A stretch of 64,000 nucleotides of DNA from Micromonospora sediminimaris (GTDB taxonomy: Bacteria; Actinomycetota; Actinomycetes; Mycobacteriales; Micromonosporaceae). The stretch spans positions 124,001-188,000 of the forward strand of contig FOLJ01000003.1 of NCBI GenBank assembly GCA_900112325.1, given 5' to 3'. Under the pieces are notes generated by a model, which was not told the DNA's origin, ran no database searches, and saw only the letters and a program-made list of their open reading frames with translations. Shown piece after piece: positions 8,934 through 19,880 of this stretch (positions are counted from its first letter, which is position 1; every line of letters starts with the position of its first letter). A program made the translations under genes and the position numbers.

Positions 8934-11195
8934 ATGAACGCCCGCAACCCCGCCGAGGCGGTAAGGAATGTCGTGGAGGCCGCGGCGGAGAAGGTGACCG
9001 ACGCCCTCACCCCGCAGGTGCCCGGTGCGCCGGGCAGCGCTCCGCCGACGCTCGACGAGCCGACGACGCCGCACGAGCCGCTGCCACCGAAACCCGAGCA
9101 GGGTGCCCCGCAGACCCGTACGCCGACCGGCGCCGAGACCGGCGCGCCGGCCACCGCCAACGGTCAGCAGGGCACCTTCCTCACCACCGCGCAGGGTGCG
9201 CGGCTACGGGACACCGACCATTCCCTCAAGGCCGGCCCGCGCGGGCCCGTCCTGCTCCAGGATCACCACCTGCGGGAGAAGATCACCCATTTCGACCACG
9301 AGCGGATCCCCGAGCGGGTGGTGCACGCCCGCGGGGCGGGCGCGCACGGCGAGTTCACCGCGTACGGCACCGCTGAGGCCGTCACCCGGGCGGGCTTTTT
9401 GAAGAAGGGGCGGACCACCGAGGTCTTCGTCCGCTTCTCCACGGTGCTCGGTTCCCGGGGCTCGGCCGACACCGTCCGCGACACCCGGGGCTTCGCCACG
9501 AAGTTCTACACCGACGAGGGCACCTTCGATCTGGTCGGCAACAACATGCCGGTCTTCTTCATCCAGGACGCCATCAAGTTCCCCGACATCATCCACGCTG
9601 GCAAGCCGCATCCGGACCGTGAGATCCCGCAGGCCCAGAGCGCGCACGACACCTTCTGGGACTTCGTCTCGCTGCACACCGAGGCCCAGCACCACACCAT
9701 GTGGAACATGTCCGACCGGGGCATCCCCCGCTCGTACCGGACCATGGAGGGCTTCGGCGTCCACACCTTCCGGCTGGTCAACGCGGCGGGCGAGACGGTG
9801 CTGGCCAAGTTCCACTGGAAGCCGAAGCTGGGCGTGCACTCGCTGGTCTGGGAGGAGGCCCAGCTGCTCGGCGGCATGGACCCGGACTTCCACCGACGTG
9901 ACCTCTACGACGCCATCGAGGCCGGCGCGTTCCCCGAGTGGGAACTCGGCCTTCAGGTCTTCCCCGACACGCCGGAGGAGACCTTCGCCGGCATCGACCT
10001 GCTCGACCCGACGAAGATCGTGCCGGAGGAACTCGCACCGGTGCAGCCGGTCGGCAAGCTCACGCTGAACCGCACGCCGACGAACTTCTTCGCCGAGACC
10101 GAGCAGGTCGCCTTCCACGTGGGGCACCTGCCGCCGGGCATCGACGTCACCAACGACCCGCTGCTCCAGGGACGGCTCTTCTCGTACGTCGACACGCAGT
10201 TGACCCGCCTGGGTGGGCCGAACTTCGCGCAGATCCCGATCAACCGGCCGCACGCTGCGGTCAACGACATGCTGCGCGACGGCTTCCACCAGCAGGCCGT
10301 CCACGCGGGCGTGGCACCGTACCGGCCGAACTCCCTGGACGGTGGCAACCCGTTCCCGGCCGGCGCGGACGACGACGCGTTCGTCGACGTGCCGGTGCAG
10401 GTGGCGCAGGCCCCCAAGATGCGCGCCAACCCGGCCTCGTTCGACGACCACTTCAGCCAGGCCCGCCTGTTCTGGCTGAGCATGTCCCCGGTCGAGCGGG
10501 AACACATCATCCGGGCGTACACCTTCGAGCTGGGCAAGTGCTACCACCAGGCGATCAAGGAGCGGCAGCTCCAGTGCCTGGCCAACATCGACCCGGTGCT
10601 CTGCGCCCAGGTCGCCACCGGCCTCGGTCTGCCCGCGCCGGAGCCGACAGTGCCGGTGGCCGACGTCGAGCCCAGCCCCGCGCTGTCCCAGGTGGGCCGG
10701 CAGTGGCCGGCCGACGGGCGGATGGTGGGCATCGTCGTCGACCCCGAGGTCGACCTGGACAGCGTCCGGGCGGTCCGCGAGGCGGTCTTCGCCGCCGACA
10801 TGGTGCCACTGCTGATCGCGCCGCACGGCGGAACCATCGGCGACCTGCCCGCGCAACGCAGCTTCGCCACCGGCCGCTCGGTCGAACTCGACGCGCTCCT
10901 GCTCGCCTCGGCGCCCGCGCCGGCCCCGGACGCGATGCCGGCCCGCGACGCCAAGGCGGGCGCGGCCAGCTCGACCGCCGTCGACCCCCGGGTCCTGCTG
11001 ATGGTCGAGGAGTGCTGGCGGCACGCCAAGGCCATCGGCGCGTGGGGCAGCGGCGTCACGGTGCTGGAGCAGGTCGGCGTCGCCGACACACCCGGCGTGG
11101 TCACCGGCGACTCCGCCAGCGACGTCCTGACCGCCGTCCAGCAACTCATGGCCGACCACCGCGTCTGGCACCGCTTCCCCACCTCGGTCGCCTGA
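8934..11195 (+). CDS. katE: Large-subunit catalase (clade 2, HPII-like)
   Basis: Haem catalase that breaks down hydrogen peroxide in the cytoplasm. The 753 residues match the large-subunit class: an N-terminal extension (1-80, here Pro/Thr-rich), the barrel with catalytic His131 (RVVHARGAG) and Asn204 (VGNNMPVFFIQD), proximal haem-ligand Tyr418 (RLFSYVDTQLTRLG), and a C-terminal flavodoxin/GATase-like domain from about residue 590. The start ATG follows AGGGAGGT with a 10-base gap. It stands alone between a regulator pair and a convergent gene; no dedicated regulator is visible beside it. Confidence 0.95.
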   Translation: MNARNPAEAVRNVVEAAAEKVTDALTPQVPGAPGSAPPTLDEPTTPHEPLPPKPEQGAPQTRTPTGAETGAPATANGQQGTFLTTAQGARLRDTDHSLKAGPRGPVLLQDHHLREKITHFDHERIPERVVHARGAGAHGEFTAYGTAEAVTRAGFLKKGRTTEVFVRFSTVLGSRGSADTVRDTRGFATKFYTDEGTFDLVGNNMPVFFIQDAIKFPDIIHAGKPHPDREIPQAQSAHDTFWDFVSLHTEAQHHTMWNMSDRGIPRSYRTMEGFGVHTFRLVNAAGETVLAKFHWKPKLGVHSLVWEEAQLLGGMDPDFHRRDLYDAIEAGAFPEWELGLQVFPDTPEETFAGIDLLDPTKIVPEELAPVQPVGKLTLNRTPTNFFAETEQVAFHVGHLPPGIDVTNDPLLQGRLFSYVDTQLTRLGGPNFAQIPINRPHAAVNDMLRDGFHQQAVHAGVAPYRPNSLDGGNPFPAGADDDAFVDVPVQVAQAPKMRANPASFDDHFSQARLFWLSMSPVEREHIIRAYTFELGKCYHQAIKERQLQCLANIDPVLCAQVATGLGLPAPEPTVPVADVEPSPALSQVGRQWPADGRMVGIVVDPEVDLDSVRAVREAVFAADMVPLLIAPHGGTIGDLPAQRSFATGRSVELDALLLASAPAPAPDAMPARDAKAGAASSTAVDPRVLLMVEECWRHAKAIGAWGSGVTVLEQVGVADTPGVVTGDSASDVLTAVQQLMADHRVWHRFPTSVA

Positions 11196-11212
11196 CCCAC
11201 CTCGCGCCGTAG

Positions 11213-11262
11213 GAATCTTGGTCCGTGAGCGCCCCCAGGAGGGTGCTCACGGACCAAGATTC
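11213..11262. terminator. Bidirectional terminator between katE and the DUF6493 gene
   Basis: Perfect 18-base arms at 11213-11230 and 11245-11262 with a 14-base loop, sitting between two convergent genes (stops at 11195 and 11318). It can serve both strands. Confidence 0.85.
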
Positions 11263-11317
11263 ACCGTGTCAGCGGACCACGCGAGGTTCGGTAGGTCCGG
11301 GGTGGCGTACCGGTACG

Positions 11318-13948
11318 TCAGGTCTCGGACAGGGCCTTGTGCAGGCGGCGGGCTTCGGTGACCACGCGGCTGGAGCCGCTCCGCCCGGCGAGGTCGGCCA
11401 GGCCGGGCACGTCGATCCGGACGCCCGTCGTGGTGGCCGTCTCCGCTGCCAGGGTCAGCAGATCCGGCACGCCACGCGGTGGCGTGGGCGCGGCCAGCAC
11501 CGCCGGAAGCGCGGCGGCCAGCAGCCGCCACACGGTCAGCGGCGCGCCAGCCTGCGCGGCGTCGCGCAGCGGTTCGACGACCCGGGACAGCTTCACCAGT
11601 TGCCGGGCGGCCAGCGTGCCGAGCTGCTCCCCGGTGCCGGCGGCGTCGAAGTCACCGGCGGCGGCGAGGGCGAGCAGCGCATCCACCGTCGCCACCCGGT
11701 CCGGGCCGTGCCGGGCAGCGAGCCCGTAGGCCACCGCCAGGTCGAGAGCCACCCCGCCAGGGCCACCGACCTCCGCGAGCAGGGGCAGCACCGTCGCGCC
11801 GCCGCGCTCGTCCATGTCCGCGGCACCGGCGACCAGCGGCAGGGCGTACGCGGTGACCGCACCGCGGTGGCTGGGCAGCAGCGACGGCCACAGGTGCACC
11901 CAGCCGGAGTGGTCGCCGCCGAGCGGGGTGGCCGGCGCGGTGAGCAGCCCGTAGCGGTCGATCGTGCCGGTGGGTGGTGCCAGCTCGACCAGGATGCGCT
12001 CGGCCGGCATGTACGCCCACTCCCAGTGGCGGTTGCCCCGGCGCGGGTCTCGGGTGACGGTGCGGGACCGGATGACCGGCTGTGGCAGGCCGCCGTCGCG
12101 TAGCCAGCCGGCGAGCCGTTGGCCGGCTGCGGTGCCGAGCGCCGCCGCCTTCGCGGCGACTGACTCGTCGACGTCGGCTGGCAACCGCAGCAGCGCCTGG
12201 GTGAGATCCCAGTGGCCCGGCTCCCGGTGACCCAGCGCGGTGAGCCGTTCCAGGAGGGCCATCGGGTCGAGCAGACCGTTGGTCGAGGTGGGCAGTGCCA
12301 GCAGGCCGAACTGTCCCGGCTCGTCGAGGTACGCGCCGATCTCGGCCAGCCGGGCACGCAACAGCCGGTGGATCGGCGGCACCTTGGGATCGGTGACCGC
12401 CAGCTCCGGCACCGCGTCGGGCCGATGTACCGCCTTCAGCAGTTTCTCCCACCGCTCCCGCCGCCGGTCGGTGCGGCTGACGCCGGCACTGCCGAGCACC
12501 TCGACCACCGTCTCGCAGAGACAGAGCGGATCCCAGCGGTGCTCGTTCGCCCACGACCAGTGCCGCCGCTCGATCACCGGGTCGAGTGCGGCGCGTACCC
12601 GGGGCCCGTCGGCTGCGGTGAGCCGGACCAGCCCGTCGAGGATCCGCTCCAGGGGTGCCCCTTCGTACGGCGTGCCCAGCAGGGCGGCGACCTCCTCGGT
12701 CAACTCGTCCACGTCGTTGATCGGGCCGGAGGCCGGTGCGGGCGGCGCGGGCGGGGACAGGTCGTCGCCGCGTGGCCGGGTCAGCGCCGGGATGACCGGT
12801 GCCGGCTCGACACCGTGCCGGGCCGCCAGAGCCGCCGCCCGCTCCCGCAGCTCCACCGCCGGATGGTCGGCGGCCACCGCGATCACCTCGCCGATCTCGG
12901 CGGCCCGGTCCCGGTGCTGGCGGGCGAGTTGGTCGAGCCAGGTGAGCTGGGTCCTGACGAGTGTCTTGTCGGGTCGCGTGAGCATCTGCCGGGCGGCGTC
13001 GAGGATCGGCTCCAGCTCCAGCTCGGGCAGTTTCCGCAGCGCCTTCTGGGCCATGGTGGCCACCGGCGCGGGAGCGTCGACGAGCAGCCGCAGGTAATCG
13101 GTGACCCGGGCGGTGACCTCGGCGGGGGTCGGCGCGAGCTGGTCGAGCAGGGTGGTGAAGGCGCGCAGCGCGGCGGGCCGGTCGCCGCGCAGCAGCCGAC
13201 TGATCGAACCGTCGAGCAGCATCATCCGGTCGACCACCCCCTCGGTGGCGAGCTGGGCCAGGGCGGCCGGCAGGGCGGGCTGACCGTGCTCGTCCCAGTT
13301 GTCGTGGGGGGCGACGAACATCATCTGCACGCCGATGCCGTCCACCTCGAACAGCCGGGGCAGCATGGCGGCCAGGAACGGATCGTCGCGCAGCCGGTCG
13401 ACCACCGGCGCCGGCTGGCCCTGGTGGAACCGGTCGGGGGCCTCGACCCCGGTCAACCACAGCTGCACGCACCGGTCGTCGGTGGGTGGCGCGCCCCCCT
13501 CGGCGTGCAGCAGCGCGGCGATGAAATGCCACCGGCCCACCCAGGTGTCCTGACGGAACCGAGCGGCGATCCGGTGGGCCAGGTCGACGAGCCAGTCGAC
13601 ACCCCGCTCCTGCGCTGTTCGACGGATCAGCTCGGCCGCGCGCCGACCGTGCGGGTTGACCGAGGGACGACCGAGGATCGCCGCGGCCTGAGCTGCGGTG
13701 GGCAGGCAGCCGACCACGGCGACCGCCAGGGCGGTCCCGGTGCCGGCCGCCCACCAGGTGTCCCGCTGCTGCTTGAACCAGGCGGTCAGCTCCACGCCGA
13801 TCTCCCGGCGGCGCTGCTCCGGCAAGCCCTCCAGCGCCGCCGCGACCGAATCGGCGTCACCGCTGCTCACCAGGTCGAACAGGTCGCTCGTGCCGCCGGC
13901 CGCCAACTCCCGCCGACGACGTACGGTGCTCTGCACCGGCCGCGTCAC
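11318..13948 (-). CDS. DUF6493-family protein
   Basis: An 876-residue, mostly helical protein of unknown function; I recognise it as the DUF6493 type that accompanies SWIM zinc-finger proteins in actinobacteria. The N-terminal ~60 residues contain LFDLVSSGDADSVAAALEGL, a short helical repeat-like unit; the middle has repeated helix pairs resembling HEAT/ARM repeats (for example ALRKLPELELEPILDAARQM). No enzyme motif or membrane segment is visible. GTG at 13948 overlaps the SWIM gene stop by 4 bp (GTGA); the 29 in-frame codons upstream are inside the SWIM gene and are left out. Confidence 0.78.
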   Translation of the reverse strand: MTRPVQSTVRRRRELAAGGTSDLFDLVSSGDADSVAAALEGLPEQRRREIGVELTAWFKQQRDTWWAAGTGTALAVAVVGCLPTAAQAAAILGRPSVNPHGRRAAELIRRTAQERGVDWLVDLAHRIAARFRQDTWVGRWHFIAALLHAEGGAPPTDDRCVQLWLTGVEAPDRFHQGQPAPVVDRLRDDPFLAAMLPRLFEVDGIGVQMMFVAPHDNWDEHGQPALPAALAQLATEGVVDRMMLLDGSISRLLRGDRPAALRAFTTLLDQLAPTPAEVTARVTDYLRLLVDAPAPVATMAQKALRKLPELELEPILDAARQMLTRPDKTLVRTQLTWLDQLARQHRDRAAEIGEVIAVAADHPAVELRERAAALAARHGVEPAPVIPALTRPRGDDLSPPAPPAPASGPINDVDELTEEVAALLGTPYEGAPLERILDGLVRLTAADGPRVRAALDPVIERRHWSWANEHRWDPLCLCETVVEVLGSAGVSRTDRRRERWEKLLKAVHRPDAVPELAVTDPKVPPIHRLLRARLAEIGAYLDEPGQFGLLALPTSTNGLLDPMALLERLTALGHREPGHWDLTQALLRLPADVDESVAAKAAALGTAAGQRLAGWLRDGGLPQPVIRSRTVTRDPRRGNRHWEWAYMPAERILVELAPPTGTIDRYGLLTAPATPLGGDHSGWVHLWPSLLPSHRGAVTAYALPLVAGAADMDERGGATVLPLLAEVGGPGGVALDLAVAYGLAARHGPDRVATVDALLALAAAGDFDAAGTGEQLGTLAARQLVKLSRVVEPLRDAAQAGAPLTVWRLLAAALPAVLAAPTPPRGVPDLLTLAAETATTTGVRIDVPGLADLAGRSGSSRVVTEARRLHKALSET

Positions 13949-15282
13949 ACCCGCTCCTCGACCCGCTCGGCGGCCAGCATCCGGGTGGCCAGGGCGTGCC
14001 GGCACGGCCCGCGTTGCCCCCGGTGTTTCGCCCACCAGGGGCAGGTGCAGGTCAGCCCGCCGTCGGGGAGCTGGCGGACCCGGTACACCTGGTCCCCGCT
14101 GCGTACCGTCGCTGCCGTGCCGTCGAGCTGCACCGCCTCGGCGTCGAGCAACGCCCGCGCACCGACCAACCGGGGGTTGTCCCGCTCGGCCCGGCCGGCG
14201 TCGTACGGCATCACCCGGTGGAAGTACGCCGCCTCGGCCACGTCGTAGCCGACCCGACCGGCGGTGCCGAGCTGGGCCAGTGCGCCCCGGACCCGCTCCG
14301 CGTCGATGCCGGCCTGCTCGGCCAGCCGGTCGGGCTCGATGGTCGGATCCCAGGAGAGCAGGGCGGAGATGAGGTCGGCGTCGTCGACGACATCGTCTCC
14401 GGCGAGCGCGGCGAGAGCGGCCCCCTCGCCGGAGAAACCCCGATACGGCTCGGGGGAGAGGGTCAGCGACAGCCGCAGCGCGCCGGTGTCCAGTTCCCAG
14501 ACGCTCGGGGCCGGGGCGGCGCCGGGAGGCACCGTCGGCCCGTACACCCGGAGGGTTTTCGCGAAGCGCAGCATCGGTTGCAGCGCGACCAGTCGGCCGG
14601 CCCCGGCCAGGCAGACCGCTCCGGGAACGGGTCGGGAGGTCAGCCGCAGGGACCGGCCGGCCGGTACCACCCAGAGCACCGACCGTTCGCTGCCCCTGGG
14701 TAGCCGGCGCAGGAAGGCGCTGGCCTCGGCGGCCGGCAGCTCCGCCCGAGGCTCGAAGCGGGCCGCGAGGACCTGAACCTCGGCGAAGCCGCGCAGCCAG
14801 CGCGCCGGCAGCGGCACCTTCTTCTCCACCACCGCACCGTCCAGTGTGGAGACGGTGAGATCGTCGGGACCGACCGACAGGTGCAGCGGATCCAGACCAC
14901 CGACCCGGGCCAGTGCCTCGCGCAGCGGGGTGTTCACGTCGACGTTCGTGGTGCCGTGCTCGGACACGTCACCGTCGAGCCCGGTGGGCAGCACGTCGAG
15001 CCGCGCGTACACCCCGCAGCAGCCGGAGAATGATTCGAAGCGGAGCCGGTCGCGGCTGCCGGTGACCACCGGGTCGAGGCTGGCCGGGCTGACCGGCCGG
15101 TGGTAGCGGGTGCGGGCCACCTCGGCCACCGCCAGCAGACCCACCGCGGCTGCCTGCCCAGTGGTGAGAAAACCGGTGAAGAAGCGGGGATTCGGCGCGG
15201 GACCGCCGCTGGTCTGCAGGGCGAGTGATCGCTGCGCGAGGGTGGAGGGGGCGAGATACCGGTACGTCTGGACTACGCTCAC
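13945..15282 (-). CDS. SWIM zinc-finger protein
   Basis: A 445-residue cytoplasmic protein ending in a SWIM zinc finger: C412-x-C414, then C427-x-H429 (TCTCPWWAKHRGQRGPCRH). SWIM fingers bind DNA or protein; the rest of the chain has no recognised domain. The GTG start at 15282 gives the common beginning SVVQTYRYLAPS. It is translationally coupled (GTGA) to the DUF6493 gene. In other bacteria such pairs sit with MoxR ATPase and VWA proteins, but none is found here. Confidence 0.85.
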   Translation of the reverse strand: MSVVQTYRYLAPSTLAQRSLALQTSGGPAPNPRFFTGFLTTGQAAAVGLLAVAEVARTRYHRPVSPASLDPVVTGSRDRLRFESFSGCCGVYARLDVLPTGLDGDVSEHGTTNVDVNTPLREALARVGGLDPLHLSVGPDDLTVSTLDGAVVEKKVPLPARWLRGFAEVQVLAARFEPRAELPAAEASAFLRRLPRGSERSVLWVVPAGRSLRLTSRPVPGAVCLAGAGRLVALQPMLRFAKTLRVYGPTVPPGAAPAPSVWELDTGALRLSLTLSPEPYRGFSGEGAALAALAGDDVVDDADLISALLSWDPTIEPDRLAEQAGIDAERVRGALAQLGTAGRVGYDVAEAAYFHRVMPYDAGRAERDNPRLVGARALLDAEAVQLDGTAATVRSGDQVYRVRQLPDGGLTCTCPWWAKHRGQRGPCRHALATRMLAAERVEERV

Positions 15283-15335
15283 GCCGCCGCACGGTAGTGC
15301 AACCCACCGACACCGGAGCGCCGTGCCGGGAGTCC

Positions 15336-16616
15336 TCAGTGGGCGGCGACGGCCATCGCCTCCACCGGCTCCGGCACGGCCAGCTGGCCGGGGCGGACCA
15401 CCACGACGAGCACGAGCAGGGCCGAGACCATTCCGCCGGCGATCACCAGGGCCATCGCCACGGCACCGGTGCCGAGCACGCCCACCAGCGGAGCGGCCAC
15501 CGCCCCGATGCCGAACTGCACCGCGCCGAGCAGAGCGGAGGCGGTGCCGGCCGCCTCGCCGTGTCGGGTCAGGGCCAGCGCGGGAGCGTTCGGCAGCGCC
15601 AGGCCGGCCGCCGCGAGCACCACCCAGAGCGACGCGAGCAGGGCCGGCAGGCCGCCGATCCCGGTCGCGGCGAGGCCGAGCAGCAGCACGCTGGCGGCGG
15701 AGCCCACGATCAGGGCGGTCACCAGGATTCGTTGCGGGGACCAGCGACGCAGCAGCCGTACGTTGCCCTGGGTGGCCGCGATCAGCCCCACCGCCCCGGC
15801 GCCGAAGGCCAGCCCGAACTGCTGCTCGTCGAGCCCGTACCGCTCCTGCAGGACGAACGATGAGCCGCCGACGTAGGCGAACAGAGCCGCCATGGCCAGC
15901 CCGGCCACCAGCACCAGCCCGACGAAGGCGCGGTCACGCAGCAGTGCGCCGTAGAGCCGGACGGTGGGCAGCACCCCACCGCGTTGACGCCGCAGCGGTG
16001 GCAGCGTCTCCGGCAGGCCCAGCATCGCGATCAGCAGCAGCAGTACGCCGAAGACCGCGAGGGCGGCGAACACGCCACGCCACTGGGTCCACCGCAGCAG
16101 TTCGCTACCGAGGGTCGGCGCGAGGATCGGAGCGGCGCCCATCACGAGCAACAGGCGGGACAGCAGTTGAGCGAAGGCCGCGCCGCTGAACAGGTCGCGG
16201 ACCACGGCCATGGCGATCACGGCAGCCGCCGCCGCGCCCAGGCCCTGGACCACCCGCAGCGCGCCGAGCACTGTGATGTTCGGGGCGAGGGCGCAGCTCA
16301 CGGACGCCACGATGTGCAGTGCGGTACCGGCGATCAGCGGTGTCCGCCGGCCGACGGCGTCGGAGAGCGGACCGATCAGCAGTTGTCCGAGGGCGAGGCC
16401 GATCAGGGTGCCGGTGAGCGTCAGCTGGACCGCCGCCGAGGTGGTGCCGAAGTCGTCGACGATCGAGGGCAACGCCGGAAGGTACATGTCGATGGTGAGC
16501 GGGCCCACCGCGATCAGCGAGCCGAGGACGAGAATGAGGCGGAGGCGCTGGCGACGGCTCATCAGGTCGCCCGGCATCAGCGCGGCCGGCGGCGCGGCGT
16601 CGTCGACGGCGCTCAC
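15336..16616 (-). CDS. Bcr/CflA-family drug efflux MFS transporter
   Basis: A 426-residue inner-membrane proton antiporter with 12 predicted helices. The family-specific first helix LIAVGPLTIDMYLPALPSI and the loop GPLSDAVGRRTPLIAG (MFS motif A) identify it as Bcr/CflA; members export bicyclomycin, chloramphenicol, sulfonamides and similar compounds, but the substrate here is unknown. The open frame extends another 94 codons upstream with no transporter-like sequence; GTG at 16616 gives a normal length, with ATG at 16577 or 16562 as alternatives. Confidence 0.88.
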   Translation of the reverse strand: MSAVDDAAPPAALMPGDLMSRRQRLRLILVLGSLIAVGPLTIDMYLPALPSIVDDFGTTSAAVQLTLTGTLIGLALGQLLIGPLSDAVGRRTPLIAGTALHIVASVSCALAPNITVLGALRVVQGLGAAAAAVIAMAVVRDLFSGAAFAQLLSRLLLVMGAAPILAPTLGSELLRWTQWRGVFAALAVFGVLLLLIAMLGLPETLPPLRRQRGGVLPTVRLYGALLRDRAFVGLVLVAGLAMAALFAYVGGSSFVLQERYGLDEQQFGLAFGAGAVGLIAATQGNVRLLRRWSPQRILVTALIVGSAASVLLLGLAATGIGGLPALLASLWVVLAAAGLALPNAPALALTRHGEAAGTASALLGAVQFGIGAVAAPLVGVLGTGAVAMALVIAGGMVSALLVLVVVVRPGQLAVPEPVEAMAVAAH

Positions 16617-16941
16617 CGGGAGGTCTCCCGCCGGACCGGAGCCGGGGCGGATCGTGGTGCGACGGTCATACCTGGCTCCAACCCGCAGCCGCCGACCTGA
16701 TTCCCCACAACACCGGTAACACACCTCACACATCCCACCGCCCCCAGCACGCCCCTCCTGACGGCGACACCGGCCGAGGGGGACAACATCGGGGAACCTG
16801 CTGCCTCCGGCCGGGCTGGGGCAGCAGGTTCCCCGATGTTGCGCGGATCTTGAGCGGACCCAGGTCCTCCGGAACGGGCCGGTCGCCGGCCCCATCATCG
16901 ATGGTGGGACCGGCGACCGGTGATTCTCGATATGAGGTGGG
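16617..16941. other. Intergenic gap between the Bcr gene and the symporter gene
   Basis: This 325-base gap holds the symporter terminator hairpin (16784-16841) and must contain the promoter of the Bcr/CflA gene, which I could not pin down. No supported coding sequence is seen. Confidence 0.6.
16784..16841 (-). terminator. Terminator hairpin after the sodium:solute symporter gene
   Basis: Perfect 22-base arms (16784-16805, 16820-16841) around a 14-base loop, about 100 bases after the symporter stop. The arm words AACATCGGGG and CTGCTGCC recur in related order in the hairpins at 27279-27343. Confidence 0.75.
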
Positions 16942-18623
<1,682 letters not shown>

Positions 18624-18627
<4 letters not shown>

Positions 18628-18977
18628 TTGCCAGCCCCCTCGGTCTCCTGCTCGTCAACACCGAACTGGTTGTCGAGGCGATCCATCATCTTCGCGTACA
18701 CGAAAATCAGAATCACGAAGACGTAGATCGATCCCTGCTGGGCGAACCAGAACCCGAGTGGGAATCCGGCGATGACGATGTTGTTGAGCGGTTCGACGAG
18801 CAGGATTCCGAAGCCGAACGAGACAACGAACCAGATGGCCAGGAGAATCACCATGAGCCGCAGATTGCGGCTCCAGTACTCTTTGCGCCAGCTGTTGTCC
18901 GGCGGGGAAGCCGGTGGTGGTGCCGCCGGTGGCGGTTCACCGCCACGGGTCTCCTTATCGGGGGTTACCTCGGTCAT
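18624..18977 (-). CDS. DUF4212 small subunit of the sodium:solute symporter
   Basis: A 117-residue protein with a Pro-rich cytoplasmic N-terminus (~30 residues), the family motif SWRKEYWSRNLRLM and two membrane helices (about 40-62 and 75-97). Proteins of this family are always found with VC_2705-type symporters, and here it is translationally coupled to one (ATGA). The start ATG follows GGAGG at 8 bases. The C-terminal tail is acidic. Confidence 0.88.
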
Positions 18978-19370
18978 GTCTGGAGCCTCCTAGTCGGTAT
19001 GGAACCGGTAGATCCGGCGAGGGGCCTGCGACACGGCGCCCGGTTGGTGGTGACGCGGTGCTGGTGCCGTGGCCCGACCCGCCCAGCCGCGTCGCCGTAC
19101 TGCTCGACGTGGTTGTGCGGTCGGTCACACCTTTGGTCTGGGAAGCGAACGTGATGCAGCCTGGCCAGGCAAGAGTTGATCCGTCAGGTGCGGCCTCGGG
19201 TCGCTGAGCGGTCTGTTGGACCCCGCGAACGGTCGAGTGGGGCGAACCGGAGCGCGAAATCGTCCCGTTTCGCGGTTTTCGCGGGCCCGGCCTGTCCGCC
19301 CACCGACCCCGCCCGACCGCTCACCGATCGGCCCGTTCGATCAACGGTGCGGAGCGCCTAGCATCCGGAC
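18978..19370. other. Divergent intergenic region, 393 bases
   Basis: It lies between the symporter operon (leftward) and a small membrane-protein gene (rightward), so it carries two promoters. A short hairpin (7-base arms at 19253-19259 and 19268-19274) is present. The rightward promoter is listed separately; I see no coding sequence or clear operator. Confidence 0.5.
19359..19364 (+). promoter_or_regulatory. Likely leaderless promoter -10 box (TAGCAT)
   Basis: TAGCAT ends 6 bases before the ATG at 19371, and there is no Shine-Dalgarno sequence in between. This is the spacing of leaderless transcripts, which are frequent in actinobacteria. Confidence 0.55.
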
Positions 19371-19784
19371 ATGGCCGACACCGCATCCACCGCCGCCCCG
19401 GTTCGCCGGCGCGTCTTCCACGCCGGCAGTCTCGGCATGATCGTCGGCGGCGTGCTCGCGCTTGTCGGCTCGCTGCTGCCCTGGGTCATCACGCCGTTCG
19501 GCTCGCTCTCCGGCGCGGCCGGTCCCGGTCTCTGGACGTTGAGCATGGCGTTCCTGGCCGTCGCCGGTGCCCTGCTGCCGTACCGCAAGGTGGCCATCGC
19601 GCACAGCCTGATCCCCGGGTTGGTCGTCGCCGCGATCGTCGGATGGCAGGTGGCCCGCCTGATCAGCCTCAGCGCCAGCACCGGCGCCTGGGGGCAACTG
19701 ATGCCCGGCGTCGGCCTGGTCATGGCCGCCGGTGGCGCGGTGGTCCTGATCCGCACCGGCATGCGCCTGGTCAAACTGAGCTGA
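19371..19784 (+). CDS. Small four-helix membrane protein, unknown function
   Basis: A 137-residue hydrophobic protein with four predicted membrane helices (about 20-42, 52-70, 76-94, 106-126) and short charged ends. I do not recognise a family. The ATG lies 6 bases after a TAGCAT -10 box, so the transcript is probably leaderless. A hairpin follows at 19801-19845, separating it from the next gene. Confidence 0.75.
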   Translation: MADTASTAAPVRRRVFHAGSLGMIVGGVLALVGSLLPWVITPFGSLSGAAGPGLWTLSMAFLAVAGALLPYRKVAIAHSLIPGLVVAAIVGWQVARLISLSASTGAWGQLMPGVGLVMAAGGAVVLIRTGMRLVKLS

Positions 19785-19800
19785 CGGCCGACCGCGCCGC

Positions 19801-19845
19801 GCCGACAGGTACCCCGCCGGCCGCGCCGGGCCCCAGCCTGTCGGC
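19801..19845 (+). terminator. Hairpin after the small membrane protein gene
   Basis: Nine-base perfect arms (19801-19809, 19837-19845) enclose a very GC-rich loop, 16 bases after the stop at 19784. Confidence 0.5.
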
Positions 19846-19880
19846 CGCGCCGAGTCTGAGGTGAGAGATCCGGCCGAGCC

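Noticed and set aside
9204..11171. 655-codon minus-strand frame opposite the catalase gene
   Set aside because: Shadow of the catalase coding strand with no recognisable motif.
12212..14248. 678-codon plus-strand frame opposite the DUF6493 gene
   Set aside because: Antisense shadow; composition (Arg/Gln/Gly-rich) and lack of a ribosome site argue against it.
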